The notes: generated by a model not told the origin, from the letters alone. A stretch of DNA of 64,000 nucleotides from Stenotrophomonas maltophilia (GCF_002799245.1 NZ_NEQV01000001.1:1109000-1172999); one strand, 5' to 3'. Counted from the first letter of the stretch, positions 7,869-17,120 are shown. Made by a program: numbers and translations.

Positions 7869-8929
7869 TTGCCCTTCCCCTTCACCGCTTCAACCAGCTT
7901 GAAGCCGTCGCGCTCGGCGACCACGCGCACCGCGCCGAAGCTGTCGTTGAGGGTGTGCTCGTAGGGCAGGTGGCGGTTGGCCACCACGTACAGGCGCCCG
8001 CCCGGGCGCAGCGCCTGCGCGGCCACGGCAATGAAGCGCTGGCCGATGTCCGGGCGGTCGGCACGCGACGGAGTATGGAACGGCGGATTACTGATGATGA
8101 CGTCGTAGCCCGGCTCGATGCCGGCGGTGACGTCACGCCACAGGAAGCGCAATGGCAGCGCGCGCGGCGGCGGCGCCAGGTTCAGTTCGGCCAGCGCCAA
8201 CGCACGCTGCTCGGCCTCGTACAGGTCCAACGCGGTGATCTTCGGGCAGCGTTCCAGCAGCTCGCGCGACAGATAGCCGTAGCCGGCACCGAGGTCGGCG
8301 GCACGTCCGGCCAGGTCAGCCGGCAGGTGCTCGGCCAGCAGCGCCGACGCCGGATCGATGCGGTCCCAGGCGAACACGCCCGGGCGGCTGAGGAAGCGGC
8401 CGCCCATGATCGGGCGCACCGCATCCAGCGCCGACCAGCGCTTGGCCAGGTCGGCATCGTGCTGGCCCTGCAGCGGGGCGGTCCAGTACACGCGGCAGTG
8501 GTTCTTGGTCAGGCAGCCACCGAGGCCGGCCAGCTGCTTGAGGTCGCCTTCACCCGAACGCGCGCCTTCGTTGTTGGACTGGCAGGCAACGATGCGGCCG
8601 CCTTCGGCGACCAGCGCCAGCGCGCGGGCGAACAGCGCACGGGCTTCTTCACGCTGGCGCGGCGGCAGCACCAGCACCAGCGGGTAACGGCCCTTGCCGG
8701 CCACATCATCCAGCTGGCCGCTGACGGTCCAGCCGGCGGCCTGCTGCAGCGGCTGCGCGAACGGGGCAAAGCTCTGTTCGCAGTGCACCTCGCGGTTGCC
8801 GGCCGCTTCGCGCAGCGGCCAGCCATCGCGGGCACGCAGGAAGGCCACCGGGCCCTCCGGCCAGCGCAGGGCGCCTTGGGAGAACGGCAGGAGCAGGGTC
8901 TGCAGGGGGGCGTCGTCGCTGGAGGCCAT
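7865..8929 (-). CDS. rsmC: 16S rRNA (guanine(1207)-N2)-methyltransferase
   Basis: A 354-residue protein of the RsmC/RlmG type (E. coli RsmC 343). The N-terminal half is a degenerate methyltransferase-like domain. The C-terminal half carries the SAM motif AADLGAGYGYLSRELL and the catalytic N2-guanine motif IISNPPFHTPSR. A large aromatic/basic patch (CLTKNHCRVYW) is also conserved in the family. The substrate could be G1207 of 16S rRNA (RsmC) or G1835 of 23S (RlmG); coupling to rsuA favours 16S. The ATG at 8929 lacks a strong ribosome site, so the exact start is uncertain. Confidence 0.85.
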   Translation of the reverse strand: MASSDDAPLQTLLLPFSQGALRWPEGPVAFLRARDGWPLREAAGNREVHCEQSFAPFAQPLQQAAGWTVSGQLDDVAGKGRYPLVLVLPPRQREEARALFARALALVAEGGRIVACQSNNEGARSGEGDLKQLAGLGGCLTKNHCRVYWTAPLQGQHDADLAKRWSALDAVRPIMGGRFLSRPGVFAWDRIDPASALLAEHLPADLAGRAADLGAGYGYLSRELLERCPKITALDLYEAEQRALALAELNLAPPPRALPLRFLWRDVTAGIEPGYDVIISNPPFHTPSRADRPDIGQRFIAVAAQALRPGGRLYVVANRHLPYEHTLNDSFGAVRVVAERDGFKLVEAVKGKGK

Positions 8930-9086
8930 CGGCGCGGGTACTTCAAGCGTGAGGGCCGTCCATTGTACCGGCTTGGCCGGGCCGGCCCCGGCAGGCCGCT
9001 TTGCAAAACCCGAACGGGGCCTTGATCTGCCTGAAACATTGAAACGTTCAGGGTAGAGGCTCCCCCGGAAACCCAGGAGAACCTGC

Positions 9087-9350
9087 ATGCGAGCCTTGTT
9101 CGTCGGTGGCGTGGTCGACAACAGTGAAATGGACCTGGAAGGCAGCCATCCGCCCGTGCATTACCCCGAGGACACCGGCGGCGGCCACTCGCGCTACCGG
9201 CTGCACCAGGTCGGCCATGGCGCCGACGGCAGCGTGGCCTATGCGGTGTACGGCGCACCAGACCTGGCCGATGACGAGGTGGCGAGGGTTGCAGAGGAAC
9301 GCGCCTACGCGCGGCGCTTCGAGGCCACGCCGACATTGTTCGAGCATTGA
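9087..9350 (+). CDS. small conserved hypothetical protein
   Basis: An 87-residue acidic soluble protein (MRALFVGGVVDNSEMDLEG). No signal peptide, membrane segment or known motif is seen. The gene is credible because a strong CAGGAGA site lies 7 bases before the ATG and codon use matches the neighbours. It stands alone, divergent from rsmC and followed by SMAG repeats. The function is not recognised. Confidence 0.7.
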   Translation: MRALFVGGVVDNSEMDLEGSHPPVHYPEDTGGGHSRYRLHQVGHGADGSVAYAVYGAPDLADDEVARVAEERAYARRFEATPTLFEH

Positions 9351-9360
9351 TGGACGGCGG

Positions 9361-9478
9361 CCACGCGTGGCGTGGACTTGATGCGCTCATCCACGCGTGG
9401 CGTGGATCTACTGCATTGCGTGGATGTGACGCGAGGTGTGGCGCATTCCATCAGTAGATCCACGCCATGCGTGGATGA
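9361..9478. repeat. SMAG repeats of the GTAGATCCACGC type
   Basis: The gap holds an element with its head on the minus strand (9389-9411, ending GTGGATCTAC) and one on the plus strand starting GTAGATCCACGCCATGCGTG at 9454, plus a degenerate half copy at 9361. They lie between the convergent genes at 9350 and 9484. Confidence 0.8.
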
Positions 9479-9483
9479 CGTTG

Positions 9484-9774
9484 TCAGACCTTCGGTGGCA
9501 GGCGGTCGATGCTGGCGATCTCGTCCAGCCAGACGTGGTGCTGCTGCACCGGCGTATCGTAGTCGTCCAGGCGCAACTGGCCGTTGCTGCCTTCATCGCC
9601 GGCCTCATTGCGGTACTGCTGCACGGTCGGTTTCACCGCGACGGTGCCCAACAGGCGGCGGCCGTCGTGCAGCGTGAGCTGCACCTGCGTTTCGCCTTCC
9701 AGCTGCGGCAGCAGGGCTTCCAGGCGCGCGATCTGCGCCGGGTCGGTATGGATGCGGGGAGCTATGCGGGACAT
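9484..9774 (-). CDS. DUF3247 family protein
   Basis: A 96-residue protein starting MSRIAPRIHTDPAQIARLEA. The central LEGETQVQLTLHDGRRLLG and VRL-like strands suggest a small beta-barrel. DUF3247 proteins occur in Xanthomonads, and I recall one Xanthomonas structure with an Sm-like fold. RNA binding would be speculation. It follows the interrupted histidine kinase on the same strand after 43 bp and may share its transcript. The ATG at 9774 was chosen; the longer frame reaches into the kinase gene. Confidence 0.75.
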   Translation of the reverse strand: MSRIAPRIHTDPAQIARLEALLPQLEGETQVQLTLHDGRRLLGTVAVKPTVQQYRNEAGDEGSNGQLRLDDYDTPVQQHHVWLDEIASIDRLPPKV

Positions 9775-9817
9775 CGGCGACCTCCTGCATGCAGGGTCGC
9801 CGATCGGCCGTGAATGC

Positions 9818-11884
9818 TCAGTGCAGCGCGCTGTCCGCGCGTGGCACCTGCACCTTGCGCACCGCAGCCACCAGCTGCGCCACCGAATACGGCTTGGCCA
9901 CATGCTCCTGGAAGCCTGACGCCAGCGCACGTCGCCGGTCATCGGCACGTGCCAGCGCAGTCACGGCGACCGCAGGCAGGGTCATGGCATCCACCCCCAT
10001 GTCCTCGCGCAGCGTGCGCACCAGGCCATAGCCATCCATGCCCGGCATGCCGATGTCGGTCAGCATCACGTGGTACTGCAGATGGCCGGTGTCGGCCAGC
10101 AACGCCAGCGCCTCGCCGGCCGAACTGGCTGCCGACACGCTGGCACCCTGCTCTTCCAGCATGCGCCGCAGGTACTCCAGCACTTCCGGCTGGTCTTCCA
10201 CCGCCAGCACATGCATGCCGCGCAGCGGATACGGCTCGACGATCACCGGCTCCAGGATCGGCCCGCTGATCACTTCACGCAGCGGCCGCCGTTCGGCATC
10301 GGGAACATGCTGGGGCAGGCGCACGGTAAACGTCGCACCGTGGCCGTGGCCCTCGCTGGCCGCGGTGACGGTGCCGCCATGCAGCTCGACCAGCTGCTGC
10401 ACGATCGCCAGGCCCAGGCCCAGGCCGCCATGGCGGCGGGTGGTGGTGCCGTCGGCCTGGCGGAAGCGGCTGAACAGATGATTGAGGAATTCGGGCGCGA
10501 TGCCATCTCCGGTATCGCGCACGGTGATCACCCAGTGGCCGTCCTCGGCCTGCAGCTGCACGTCGATGCGGCCTTCGGCCGGGGTGAACTTGATCGCGTT
10601 CGAGAGCAGGTTCCAGAACACCTGCTGCAGGCGCGTGGCATCGCCCAGTACCAGGCTGGATTGCTCGGGCAGCTGCAGGTGCACATCCAGCGCCTTGCCT
10701 TCGGCCACCAGTTCCTGCGCGCCGATCGCCTCGCCCAGCACCGAGCGCAGGTCCAGCACCTCCACCTCCAGCTGCACCTTGCCCAGCAGCATGCTGCTGA
10801 GGTCGAGCATGTCCGAGATCAGCCGCTTCTGCGCACCGGCGCTGCTGGCGATCACGTTCAGACCCTTGTACAGCGGGCTGGTGTTGTCCACGCGCTGCAG
10901 CAGCAGTTCGCTCCAGCCGAGAATGGTGGTCAACGGCGTACGCAGCTCATGCGACAGCGTGGCCAGGAATTCATCCTTCAGCCGCGCCATGTTTTCTGCG
11001 GCACTGCGCGCAGCACGTTAGGACTGCAGCAGTTCCTCGCGGGCCAGTTCGATCTCGCGGCGTTCGGTCACGTCCGGGCTGCTGCCGGCCAGGCCGATGA
11101 AGCGCCCCATGCGCGAGAAGCGCGGGCGTGCATTCATCTCCAGCCAGCGCCACTGGCCATCGGCACGGCGTGCACGCACCAGCGCGTGCATCGAGCGCTG
11201 CGCCTTCAGCGCTTCCTGCAGTTCGTACTCGAATACCGATGCATCGTCCGGGTGCACCAGGCCGCGCCAGACGTCTTCCGGCACGCGCGTCTCGTCGCCA
11301 CCGAAGAACTCACTGAAGGCGCTGTTGACGAAACGGGCGTGGCCGCGCTCGTCGAGCACCCACACCGGCATCGGCAATCCATCTGCCAGTGCGCTGAAGC
11401 GGGCTTCGCTCTCGCCCAGCTCCACTTCCATCTGCTTGCGCGCGGTGATGTCGAAGAACAGGATGCCGACCTTGTCCTCGCCTGCCCGGCCCACGCGCAC
11501 CGCGTCGACCGCGAACGAACGGCCCAGCGCTCGCGCTTCCATCTCGAACTGGGCGGGGCGGCCGCTGCGTGCGACCTCGCCGTAGATGCGGAACCAGTCT
11601 TCCTCGTGGTGCGGCTCGAGCAGGCTCATGCGCTGGCCGCGCGCGTCCTTCAGGCCGGTGTGGCGCTCGAAGGCGTCGTTGACCTCGATGAAACGATAGT
11701 CGACCGCACGGTCGCCCTCGAACAGCACCTGGATCACGCAGAAACCGGCGTTGATGCGCTCAAGCACGCCATGATGCAGGTCGGGTTCGGGCGCCGGCAC
11801 CATCATCGGTGGGCGCTCCACTAGGGGCGGCAGTGTGGACAAGGGCGTCTGGACGGGCCGGATTGGAGGCACAGCATCTTCCAA
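9818..11884 (-). pseudogene. hybrid sensor histidine kinase interrupted by one in-frame stop
   Basis: The reading frame would encode about 688 residues: two PAS domains (upstream piece, 288 residues, ending AREELLQS), then HisKA with LATLSHELRTPLTTILGW, an HATPase domain (NAIKFTPAEG, DTGDGIAPE, GGLGLGLAIVQQ) and a C-terminal receiver domain (VMLTDIGMPGMDG). A TAA at 11018-11020 splits it; the frame continues as RAARSAAENMARLKDEF without a shift. A glutamate codon GAA fits the context, so one G-to-T change explains it. The downstream part could restart at the ATG at 10990 (390 residues, kinase plus receiver, no sensor). The 5' start is uncertain: TTG at 11884 or ATG near 11806. It may be a true mutation or a sequencing error. 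Confidence 0.85.
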
Positions 11885-12049
11885 AGGGCGTATTCACAGC
11901 GTCAAGCGCCGTCAGTCATGGTTGACGACAATGAATTGGCGGCAACCGCTCTTGCGTATGTCGCAATCGGCCGTTGCGATGGCCAGAAAGCAGGATCACA
12001 CTCGATCCGTAACCCGTATCGTCCCTCTGATGGGACGCAGGAGACCGTC

Positions 12050-12616
12050 ATGAACCGCCCATTGGTCGCTGCCCTGCTGCTGGCAGGCGCCCTCATGGCG
12101 GGCAGCGCGAACGCCGCACCGCGCGCCGTCACCGATCCGGATGCGCCCCGAGCGCTGCAGGCCAATGGCCCGGTCAGCGTCAAGTGGGACGATCCGGCCA
12201 AATTCACCGAAATCCGCCAGAGCACCAACCGCTTCGAGGCCGAGCGCGGCAACTGGGTGCAGCAGCTGGCCAGCTACGTGCAGACCACCGCGGCCAAGCC
12301 ACTGCAGCCCGGGCAGACTCTGGACGTGACGCTGGTCGACATCAAGCGCGCCGGCGACTACGAGCCCTGGCACGGCCCGCGCGGCAGCGACATCCGGATC
12401 ATGCGCGACATCTATCCGCCGCGGATCACCCTGCAGTACACGCTGAAGGACGCCAATGGCCGCATCGTCGATGAGGGCGAAGCCAAGCTCAGCGACACCG
12501 GCTACCTGCACAACCTGGGGCTGAAGAGCGACAGCGACCCGCTGCGCTATGAGAAGCGCCTGATTGACGACTGGGTGAAGCGGCAGCTGACAACGCAGGC
12601 CACCGCAGCACGGTGA
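12050..12616 (+). CDS. DUF3016 domain-containing exported protein
   Basis: A 188-residue protein with a clear signal peptide (MNRPLVAALLLAGALMAGSA, cleavage after ANA). The mature part contains VSVKWDDPAKFTEIRQS and LDVTLVDIKRAGDYEPWHG, characteristic of DUF3016, a periplasmic family of unknown role. A GCAGGAG ribosome site precedes the ATG. It is divergent from the interrupted kinase and followed by SMAG repeats. No catalytic motif is visible. Confidence 0.85.
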   Translation: MNRPLVAALLLAGALMAGSANAAPRAVTDPDAPRALQANGPVSVKWDDPAKFTEIRQSTNRFEAERGNWVQQLASYVQTTAAKPLQPGQTLDVTLVDIKRAGDYEPWHGPRGSDIRIMRDIYPPRITLQYTLKDANGRIVDEGEAKLSDTGYLHNLGLKSDSDPLRYEKRLIDDWVKRQLTTQATAAR

Positions 12617-12638
12617 TCCCGGGCAGCACGACCCTCCG

Positions 12639-12728
12639 GTAGGTGTCGACCTGGGTCGACACGCATTCACGGCGCCGACCAAGGTCGGCGGCTACCAGGG
12701 CCGCGCGCGGCAGCAGGCTCGGCCCTAC
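12639..12728. repeat. SMAG repeats, one providing the dadX stop
   Basis: GTAGGTGTCGACC-TGGGTCGACAC starts at 12639, an inverted GCCGACC-AAGGTCGGCGGCTAC unit follows at 12674, and a half element headed GTAGGGCCGAGCC reads on the minus strand from 12728. The TAG of that last head (12725-12727) is the stop codon of dadX. Confidence 0.75.
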
Positions 12729-13792
12729 AGGTATACCTTGGCCACGCGCTTGACCGCGCAGGGCAGCTGGTAGGCACTCACGCCACAACGCGGCGCCAGC
12801 TCCGACAGCGTCGGCGCAGAACCCCACAGCTCCACCACGCTGCCGATGCCGGCCTGCGCGTGCGCGGTCAGGTCCACCGTCAGCATGTCCATCGACACGC
12901 GCCCGATCAGTGCGCCGGGCTGGCCATCGATCAGCACCGGCGTGCCGTTGGGCGCGAACTGCGGATAGCCATCGGCATAGCCCAGCGCGACCACGCCAAC
13001 ACGCGTACGTGCCTTCGACACGAAGCGGGCGCCATAGCCCACCGGCTCGCCGGCCTCGATCCAGCGCTCGGCGATCACCCTGGACTGCATCGTCATCACC
13101 GGGCGCAGGCGCGCGGTGATCTCCGAGGTGTCCGGCAGCGGATTGGCACCGTACAGCATCAGGCCCGGGCGTACCCAATCGCTGCGTACATCCGGCCAGC
13201 CCAGCAGCGCCGGCGAATTGCACACGCTGGTCTCGCCCTCCAGGCCGTCGATGGCCCGCGCGAAGGTCGCCGCCTGCTCGTGCGTGCGCTCGCTGTCCAG
13301 CTCGTCGGCACGCGCCAGGTGGGTCATCAGCACGATGCGCTCGACCTGCGGCAGCGCCGACAGGCGTGCATGCGCCGCGCGGAAGCTGTCTACGTCCAGC
13401 CCGAGGCGATGCATGCCGCTGTCCAGCTTCAGCCACACCGTCAGCGGGCGCGGGCTGGCGAACGCCGCCAGCGCTTCCAGCTGCCACGGCGAACCCACCG
13501 CGAACCAGAAGTCGTGCTCGGCCACCAGCGCCATGTCGCTGGGCTCGAAGATGCCTTCCAGCAGCAGGATCGGCGCACGGATGCCGGCCTGGCGCAGCTC
13601 CAGCGCCTCTTCAATGGTGGCCACGCCGAAGCCATCGGCCTCATCTTCCAGCGCTTGCGCACAGCGCACCGCGCCATGGCCGTAGGCATCGGCCTTGATG
13701 ATCGCCAGGGCCTTGCCACCGCCCAGTTCACGGGCGAGCCGGTAGTTGCTGCGCAGGGCGCCCAGATCGATCAGCGCGCGGGCAGGACGCAT
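12725..13792 (-). CDS. dadX: catabolic alanine racemase
   Basis: A 355-residue PLP-dependent fold-III enzyme interconverting L- and D-alanine. The PLP lysine is Lys33 in [13 protein letters not shown], and the second catalytic segment is [17 protein letters not shown] with [10 protein letters not shown]. It overlaps dadA by 22 bp, which makes it the catabolic racemase of a dadA-dadX operon rather than the biosynthetic Alr. It feeds D-alanine to DadA. Control by the divergent Lrp-family regulator is inferred from the arrangement. The stop codon is inside an SMAG element. Confidence 0.95.
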   Translation of the reverse strand: MRPARALIDLGALRSNYRLARELGGGKALAIIKADAYGHGAVRCAQALEDEADGFGVATIEEALELRQAGIRAPILLLEGIFEPSDMALVAEHDFWFAVGSPWQLEALAAFASPRPLTVWLKLDSGMHRLGLDVDSFRAAHARLSALPQVERIVLMTHLARADELDSERTHEQAATFARAIDGLEGETSVCNSPALLGWPDVRSDWVRPGLMLYGANPLPDTSEITARLRPVMTMQSRVIAERWIEAGEPVGYGARFVSKARTRVGVVALGYADGYPQFAPNGTPVLIDGQPGALIGRVSMDMLTVDLTAHAQAGIGSVVELWGSAPTLSELAPRCGVSAYQLPCAVKRVAKVYL

Positions 13793-15075
13793 GTGCGGTT
13801 CTCATGTTGCGGGGCGTGACCGTACTGGCCGTAGCGGAAAATATCCAGGCCTTCGGTGCTGATCTGCGGCTGGCGCCCGCTCATCAGGTCGGCCAGGTAA
13901 CGGCCCGAACCGCAGGCCATGGTCCAGCCCAGGGTACCGTGGCCGGTGTTGAGGTACAGGTTGCGGAACGGCGTGGCGCCGATCACCGGCGTACCGTCCG
14001 GCGTGGCCGGGCGCAGGCCGGTCCAGAACTGCGCGCGCGACAGGTCACCACCCTTCGGGTAGAGGTCGCTGACCACCAGTTCCAGCGTCTCGCGGCGGCG
14101 CTGCGACAACGACAGGTCGAAGCCGGCCACTTCGGCCATGCCACCGACACGGATGCGGTCGTCGAAGCGGGTCACCGCCACCTTGTAACTCTCATCGAGG
14201 ATGGTCGAGGTCGGCGCCATCGCCGGGTCGGTGATCGGCAGGGTCAGCGAGTAGCCCTTCAGCGGATACACCGGCAGGCGCATGCCCAGCGGTGCGACCA
14301 GCGCCGGCGAGTAGCTGCCGAGCGCGACCACGAAGCGGTCGGCGGTTTCCAGCTTGCCGTCGATGCGCACGCCGGTGATGCGGTCGCCATCGAACTCCAG
14401 GCCGGTGATGTCCTGGTCGAAGCGGAATTCAACGCCGGCATCCACGCACATCTGCGCCAGGCGGCGGGTAAACAGCTGGCAGTCGCCGGTCTGGTCACGC
14501 GGCAGGCGCAGCGCGCCGACCAGGCCGTCGACATGGGCCAGGGCCGGTTCGGCCTGGATGATGCCGGCGCGGTCCAGTACCTCGTACGGCACGCCGTACT
14601 GGGCCAGGATCTCGATGTCCTGCGCCGAGGCATCCAGCTGCTGCTGGGTACGGAACAGCTGGGTGGTGCCCAGGTCGCGGCCTTCGAATTCGATGCCGAT
14701 CTCCGCACGCAGCGCGTTCAGGCAGTCGCGGCTGTACTCGGACATGCGCACCATGCGCGCCTTGTTGATCGCATAACGCTCGTGGGTGCAGTTGCGCAGC
14801 ATCTGCCACAGCCAGCGGTACTGGGCCAGGTCCATGCCCGGCTTGATCGCCAGCGGCGCGTGCTTTTCGAACAGCCAGCCGATCGCCTTCTTCGGCACGC
14901 CCGGCGCCGCCCATGGCGAGGTGTAGCCGAATGACAGCTGGCCGGCATTGGCGAAGCTGGTCTCCAGCGCCGGGCCGGGCTGGCGGTCGATGACCGTGAC
15001 TTCAAACCCGGCCTGTCGCAGGTACCAGGCACTGGTGGTGCCGATCACGCCGCTGCCGAGAACTAGGACTCGCAT
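13771..15075 (-). CDS. dadA: D-amino acid dehydrogenase
   Basis: A 434-residue FAD enzyme (E. coli DadA 432). The FAD-binding motif is [20 protein letters not shown] (GxGxxG, residues 7-12), and the C-terminal signature is [22 protein letters not shown]. It oxidises D-alanine and other D-amino acids to 2-oxo acids, passing electrons to the respiratory chain at the inner membrane. It is the first gene of the dad operon. The promoter region it shares with the Lrp gene holds a strong dyad and a TATACT -10 (minus strand, 15135-15140). Confidence 0.96.
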   Translation of the reverse strand: MRVLVLGSGVIGTTSAWYLRQAGFEVTVIDRQPGPALETSFANAGQLSFGYTSPWAAPGVPKKAIGWLFEKHAPLAIKPGMDLAQYRWLWQMLRNCTHERYAINKARMVRMSEYSRDCLNALRAEIGIEFEGRDLGTTQLFRTQQQLDASAQDIEILAQYGVPYEVLDRAGIIQAEPALAHVDGLVGALRLPRDQTGDCQLFTRRLAQMCVDAGVEFRFDQDITGLEFDGDRITGVRIDGKLETADRFVVALGSYSPALVAPLGMRLPVYPLKGYSLTLPITDPAMAPTSTILDESYKVAVTRFDDRIRVGGMAEVAGFDLSLSQRRRETLELVVSDLYPKGGDLSRAQFWTGLRPATPDGTPVIGATPFRNLYLNTGHGTLGWTMACGSGRYLADLMSGRQPQISTEGLDIFRYGQYGHAPQHENRTCVLPAR

Positions 15076-15154
15076 GGGACTTCTCCAACCCGATCATTCC
15101 CTGCACTGGAGCGTGCCGGGACCATAATTGGGGAAGTATAGACAGCCAATACCA

Positions 15155-15180
15155 GTTGATTTGCCTGATTTGAAATCAAC
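15155..15180. promoter_or_regulatory. inverted repeat, candidate Lrp-family operator for dadA
   Basis: GTTGATTT (15155-15162) and AAATCAAC (15173-15180) form a perfect 8-bp dyad with a 10-bp spacer. It lies between dadA and the divergent Lrp gene. A TATACT -10 for dadA lies at 15135-15140 (minus strand) with no good -35. That puts the dyad near -40, as expected for an activator binding just upstream of polymerase. Binding by the adjacent Lrp protein is inference. Confidence 0.55.
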
Positions 15181-15224
15181 CGGCAGGATGTTCTCCTGCA
15201 ATTCATTCCCCGAGGTTGACGGCC

Positions 15225-15704
15225 ATGGCCACCCGTACCCGCGAACTGGACAAGATCGACCGCAAGATCCTGCGCATCCTGCAGGCCGAGGGCCGTATTT
15301 CCTTCACCGAACTGGGTGAACGGGTCGGCCTGTCGACCACGCCGTGCACCGAGCGCGTGCGCCGGCTCGAGCGCGAAGCGGTGATCACCGGCTACCACGC
15401 CCACCTCGACCCGGCCGCGGTGAAAGCCAGCCTGCTGGTATTCGTGGAGATCAGCCTGGCCTACAAGTCCGGGGACATCTTCGAGGAGTTCCGGCGCGCG
15501 GCCCTGAAGCTGCCCAATGTGCTGGAGTGCCACCTTGTGTCGGGCGACTTCGATTACCTGCTGAAGGCGCGGATCAGCGAGATGGCCTCCTATCGCAAGC
15601 TGCTCGGCAGCACGTTGCTGACCCTGCCGCACGTACGTGAGTCGAAGAGCTACATCGTCATGGAAGAAGTGAAGGAAACGCTGAGCCTGCCGATTCCGGA
15701 CTGA
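15225..15704 (+). CDS. Lrp/AsnC-family regulator, likely activator of dadAX
   Basis: A 159-residue protein with an N-terminal helix-turn-helix (LDKIDRKILRILQAEGRISF, then ELGERVGLSTTPCTERVRRL) and a C-terminal RAM effector domain (VLECHLVSGDFDYLLKARIS). Length and sequence match leucine-responsive Lrp proteins. In related bacteria Lrp/DadR activates the dad operon in response to alanine, and the divergent position supports that here. The ATG at 15225 is preferred over a TTG nine bases upstream. GGTTGA upstream is a poor ribosome site. Confidence 0.9.
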   Translation: MATRTRELDKIDRKILRILQAEGRISFTELGERVGLSTTPCTERVRRLEREAVITGYHAHLDPAAVKASLLVFVEISLAYKSGDIFEEFRRAALKLPNVLECHLVSGDFDYLLKARISEMASYRKLLGSTLLTLPHVRESKSYIVMEEVKETLSLPIPD

Positions 15705-15719
15705 GGGCGGAAAGGGGTT

Positions 15720-15800
15720 GGGTCAGAGCCCGCCATGCGGGATCCGACCCCGATCAGGGTGCTGTGAGGGGTCAGATCCCGCAACGCGGGCTCTGACCCC
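15720..15800. repeat. two GGGGTCAGA-family palindromes
   Basis: The first copy (15720-15751) runs GGGTCAGAGCCCGCC to GGGATCCGACCCC. The second (15768-15800) runs GGGGTCAGATCCCGC to GCGGGCTCTGACCCC. They lie in tandem just after the Lrp gene and before the minus-strand Gln-rich frame, so at a convergent 3' boundary. The two copies are also roughly inverted with respect to each other and could pair as one larger stem. Confidence 0.8.
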
Positions 15801-15807
15801 AGATCTG

Positions 15808-15966
15808 TCAGCGCTGCTGCGGATGCTTCTGCGAGCGCTGCTCCTGCTGCTTGCCGCCCTTGTGCGGCTGCTGCGGCTCCATCTGCTGCTGTTGCTGCTG
15901 CTGTTGGTGCTGCGGGTTGCGGCCCTGCGGCTCCTTGCCGGGATGACGGTTCTGCTGGTTTTTCAT
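15808..15966 (-). CDS. small Gln-rich hypothetical protein
   Basis: A possible 52-residue very polar protein starting MKNQQNRHPGKEPQGRNPQH, followed by eight consecutive glutamines. The rest is rich in Q, P, K, H and G, and it has no hydrophobic core. No good ribosome site precedes either possible ATG (15966 or 15993). The CAG/CTG-rich DNA could be a coding low-complexity tract or a simple repeat read by chance. The role is unknown and a disordered protein is likely if it is made. Confidence 0.4.
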   Translation of the reverse strand: MKNQQNRHPGKEPQGRNPQHQQQQQQQQMEPQQPHKGGKQQEQRSQKHPQQR

Positions 15967-16110
15967 GATCGCGATCCAGTGGACGAAGGACATGCGGCGG
16001 CGGAATGCCGGCGCACGGCCACGGTGGTCCCGGAACGGTTAATCGCAGGCGAAAAAGCAGTGATCGGCGGAAGGATGTTTTCGTGCGTTCAGGCCGCACA
16101 GCGCACGGTC

Positions 16111-16131
16111 GCTGCCAACCCTGGCTGGCAC
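16111..16131. repeat. degenerate SMAG stem
   Basis: CTGCCAACC-CTGGCTGGCACC is a degenerate member of the GTGCCAACC stem type seen at 30.5 kb, seven bases after the 3' end of the next minus-strand gene. Confidence 0.45.
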
Positions 16132-16137
16132 CAGGGC

Positions 16138-16512
16138 TCAGCGCTTGATCTGCTGGCCATCGCCGGCCGGCACGCTGTCGTAATACCGGCCGGTGCGCGA
16201 ATCGAACACGCGGTTCGGGCCCGCCGGGCGCACACCCGGCACGATGCGGCCGTTGCGGTCATAGACCTTGTCGGCCGGCTTCGGTACCGGCGACGGCGCG
16301 ACCTGGGCCGGACCGGTGGACCTGATCGGCTGCGCCGGCTGCGGTGACGGCAGCACCTGCGGCTGCGGGCGGGCCGCCTGTGGCGGCGGCACCACCGGCG
16401 GCGGTGCCACGGTGGTCGCACTGCGGGTGGCAGTCGGGTCGGCGGTGGGCACCTGGGCCAGCGCCAACGTAGGCAACAGGGCCATCAACAGCAGGGAAAG
16501 GGTCGGTTTCAT
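16138..16512 (-). CDS. exported Pro-rich hypothetical protein
   Basis: A 124-residue protein with a signal peptide ([20 protein letters not shown]) and a Pro/Ala/Gln-rich linker ([20 protein letters not shown]). It ends in a short conserved-looking module, [19 protein letters not shown] then [19 protein letters not shown]. The two [14 protein letters not shown] units look like a repeated strand-turn element. It is probably periplasmic. The function is not recognised. It is divergent from msrB. Confidence 0.75.
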   Translation of the reverse strand: MKPTLSLLLMALLPTLALAQVPTADPTATRSATTVAPPPVVPPPQAARPQPQVLPSPQPAQPIRSTGPAQVAPSPVPKPADKVYDRNGRIVPGVRPAGPNRVFDSRTGRYYDSVPAGDGQQIKR

Positions 16513-16652
16513 TTCACGCTCCGGCGTGGCTCACATTCACCTTGCGCCTGCACCTGTGTGCCGCCCATGAACGGCCGTCACACTTGCAAGCGCGCGCCGG
16601 CACCCCCACGTGTTCCGGCATCCCCAGGCCATCGACCCCACGGAGCGCCGCC

Positions 16653-17120
16653 ATGACTGCCTTCGACCTGACGCCCCCCACTGCCACCCAGACCGAGGCG
16701 CTGATCGCCGGCCTCAGCAGCGAGGAGCGCCGCGTGCTGCTGCAGCACGGCACCGAGGCGCCGTTCTGCGGCGTGTTCCTCGACAACAAGCGCGAGGGTG
16801 TCTACTGCTGCCGGCTGTGTGCGCTGCCGCTGTTCCGCTCCAGCACCAAGTTCGATTCCGGCACCGGCTGGCCCAGCTTCTTTGCCCCGTTCGACCCGGC
16901 GCACGTGCGCGAGATCCGCGATACCAGCCATGGCATGGTGCGCACCGAGATCACCTGCGCACGCTGCGGCAGCCATCTGGGCCACGTGTTCCCGGACGGT
17001 CCGCCGCCCACCTACGAGCGCCACTGCCTGAACTCCGTCTCACTTTCGTTCACTGGCAATGGCGAGCCCTGGCCCGATCCGTTGCGGCGTGGCGGCGCAG
17101 AAAGCGGCGTGGCGGGCTGA
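16653..17120 (+). CDS. msrB: peptide-methionine (R)-S-oxide reductase
   Basis: A 155-residue MsrB that reduces methionine-R-sulfoxide in proteins using a catalytic cysteine. The structural zinc cysteines are Cys53/Cys56 (CCRLC) and Cys102/Cys105 (CARC). The catalytic residue is Cys125 in [12 protein letters not shown], and [12 protein letters not shown] is the substrate-binding signature. No signal peptide is seen, so it acts in the cytoplasm. It stands alone upstream of motA with its own start region. Confidence 0.95.
   Translation: MTAFDLTPPTATQTEALIAGLSSEERRVLLQHGTEAPFCGVFLDNKREGVYCCRLCALPLFRSSTKFDSGTGWPSFFAPFDPAHVREIRDTSHGMVRTEITCARCGSHLGHVFPDGPPPTYERHCLNSVSLSFTGNGEPWPDPLRRGGAESGVAG

Noticed and set aside
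7955..9025. Long plus-strand frame opposite rsmC
   Set aside because: It is the antisense reading of a well-supported methyltransferase and shows no family features.
15893..15920. CTG/CAG run as an independent microsatellite or CRISPR-like repeat
   Set aside because: It is too short and irregular, with no spacers; it is better described as the Gln tract of a possible small protein.
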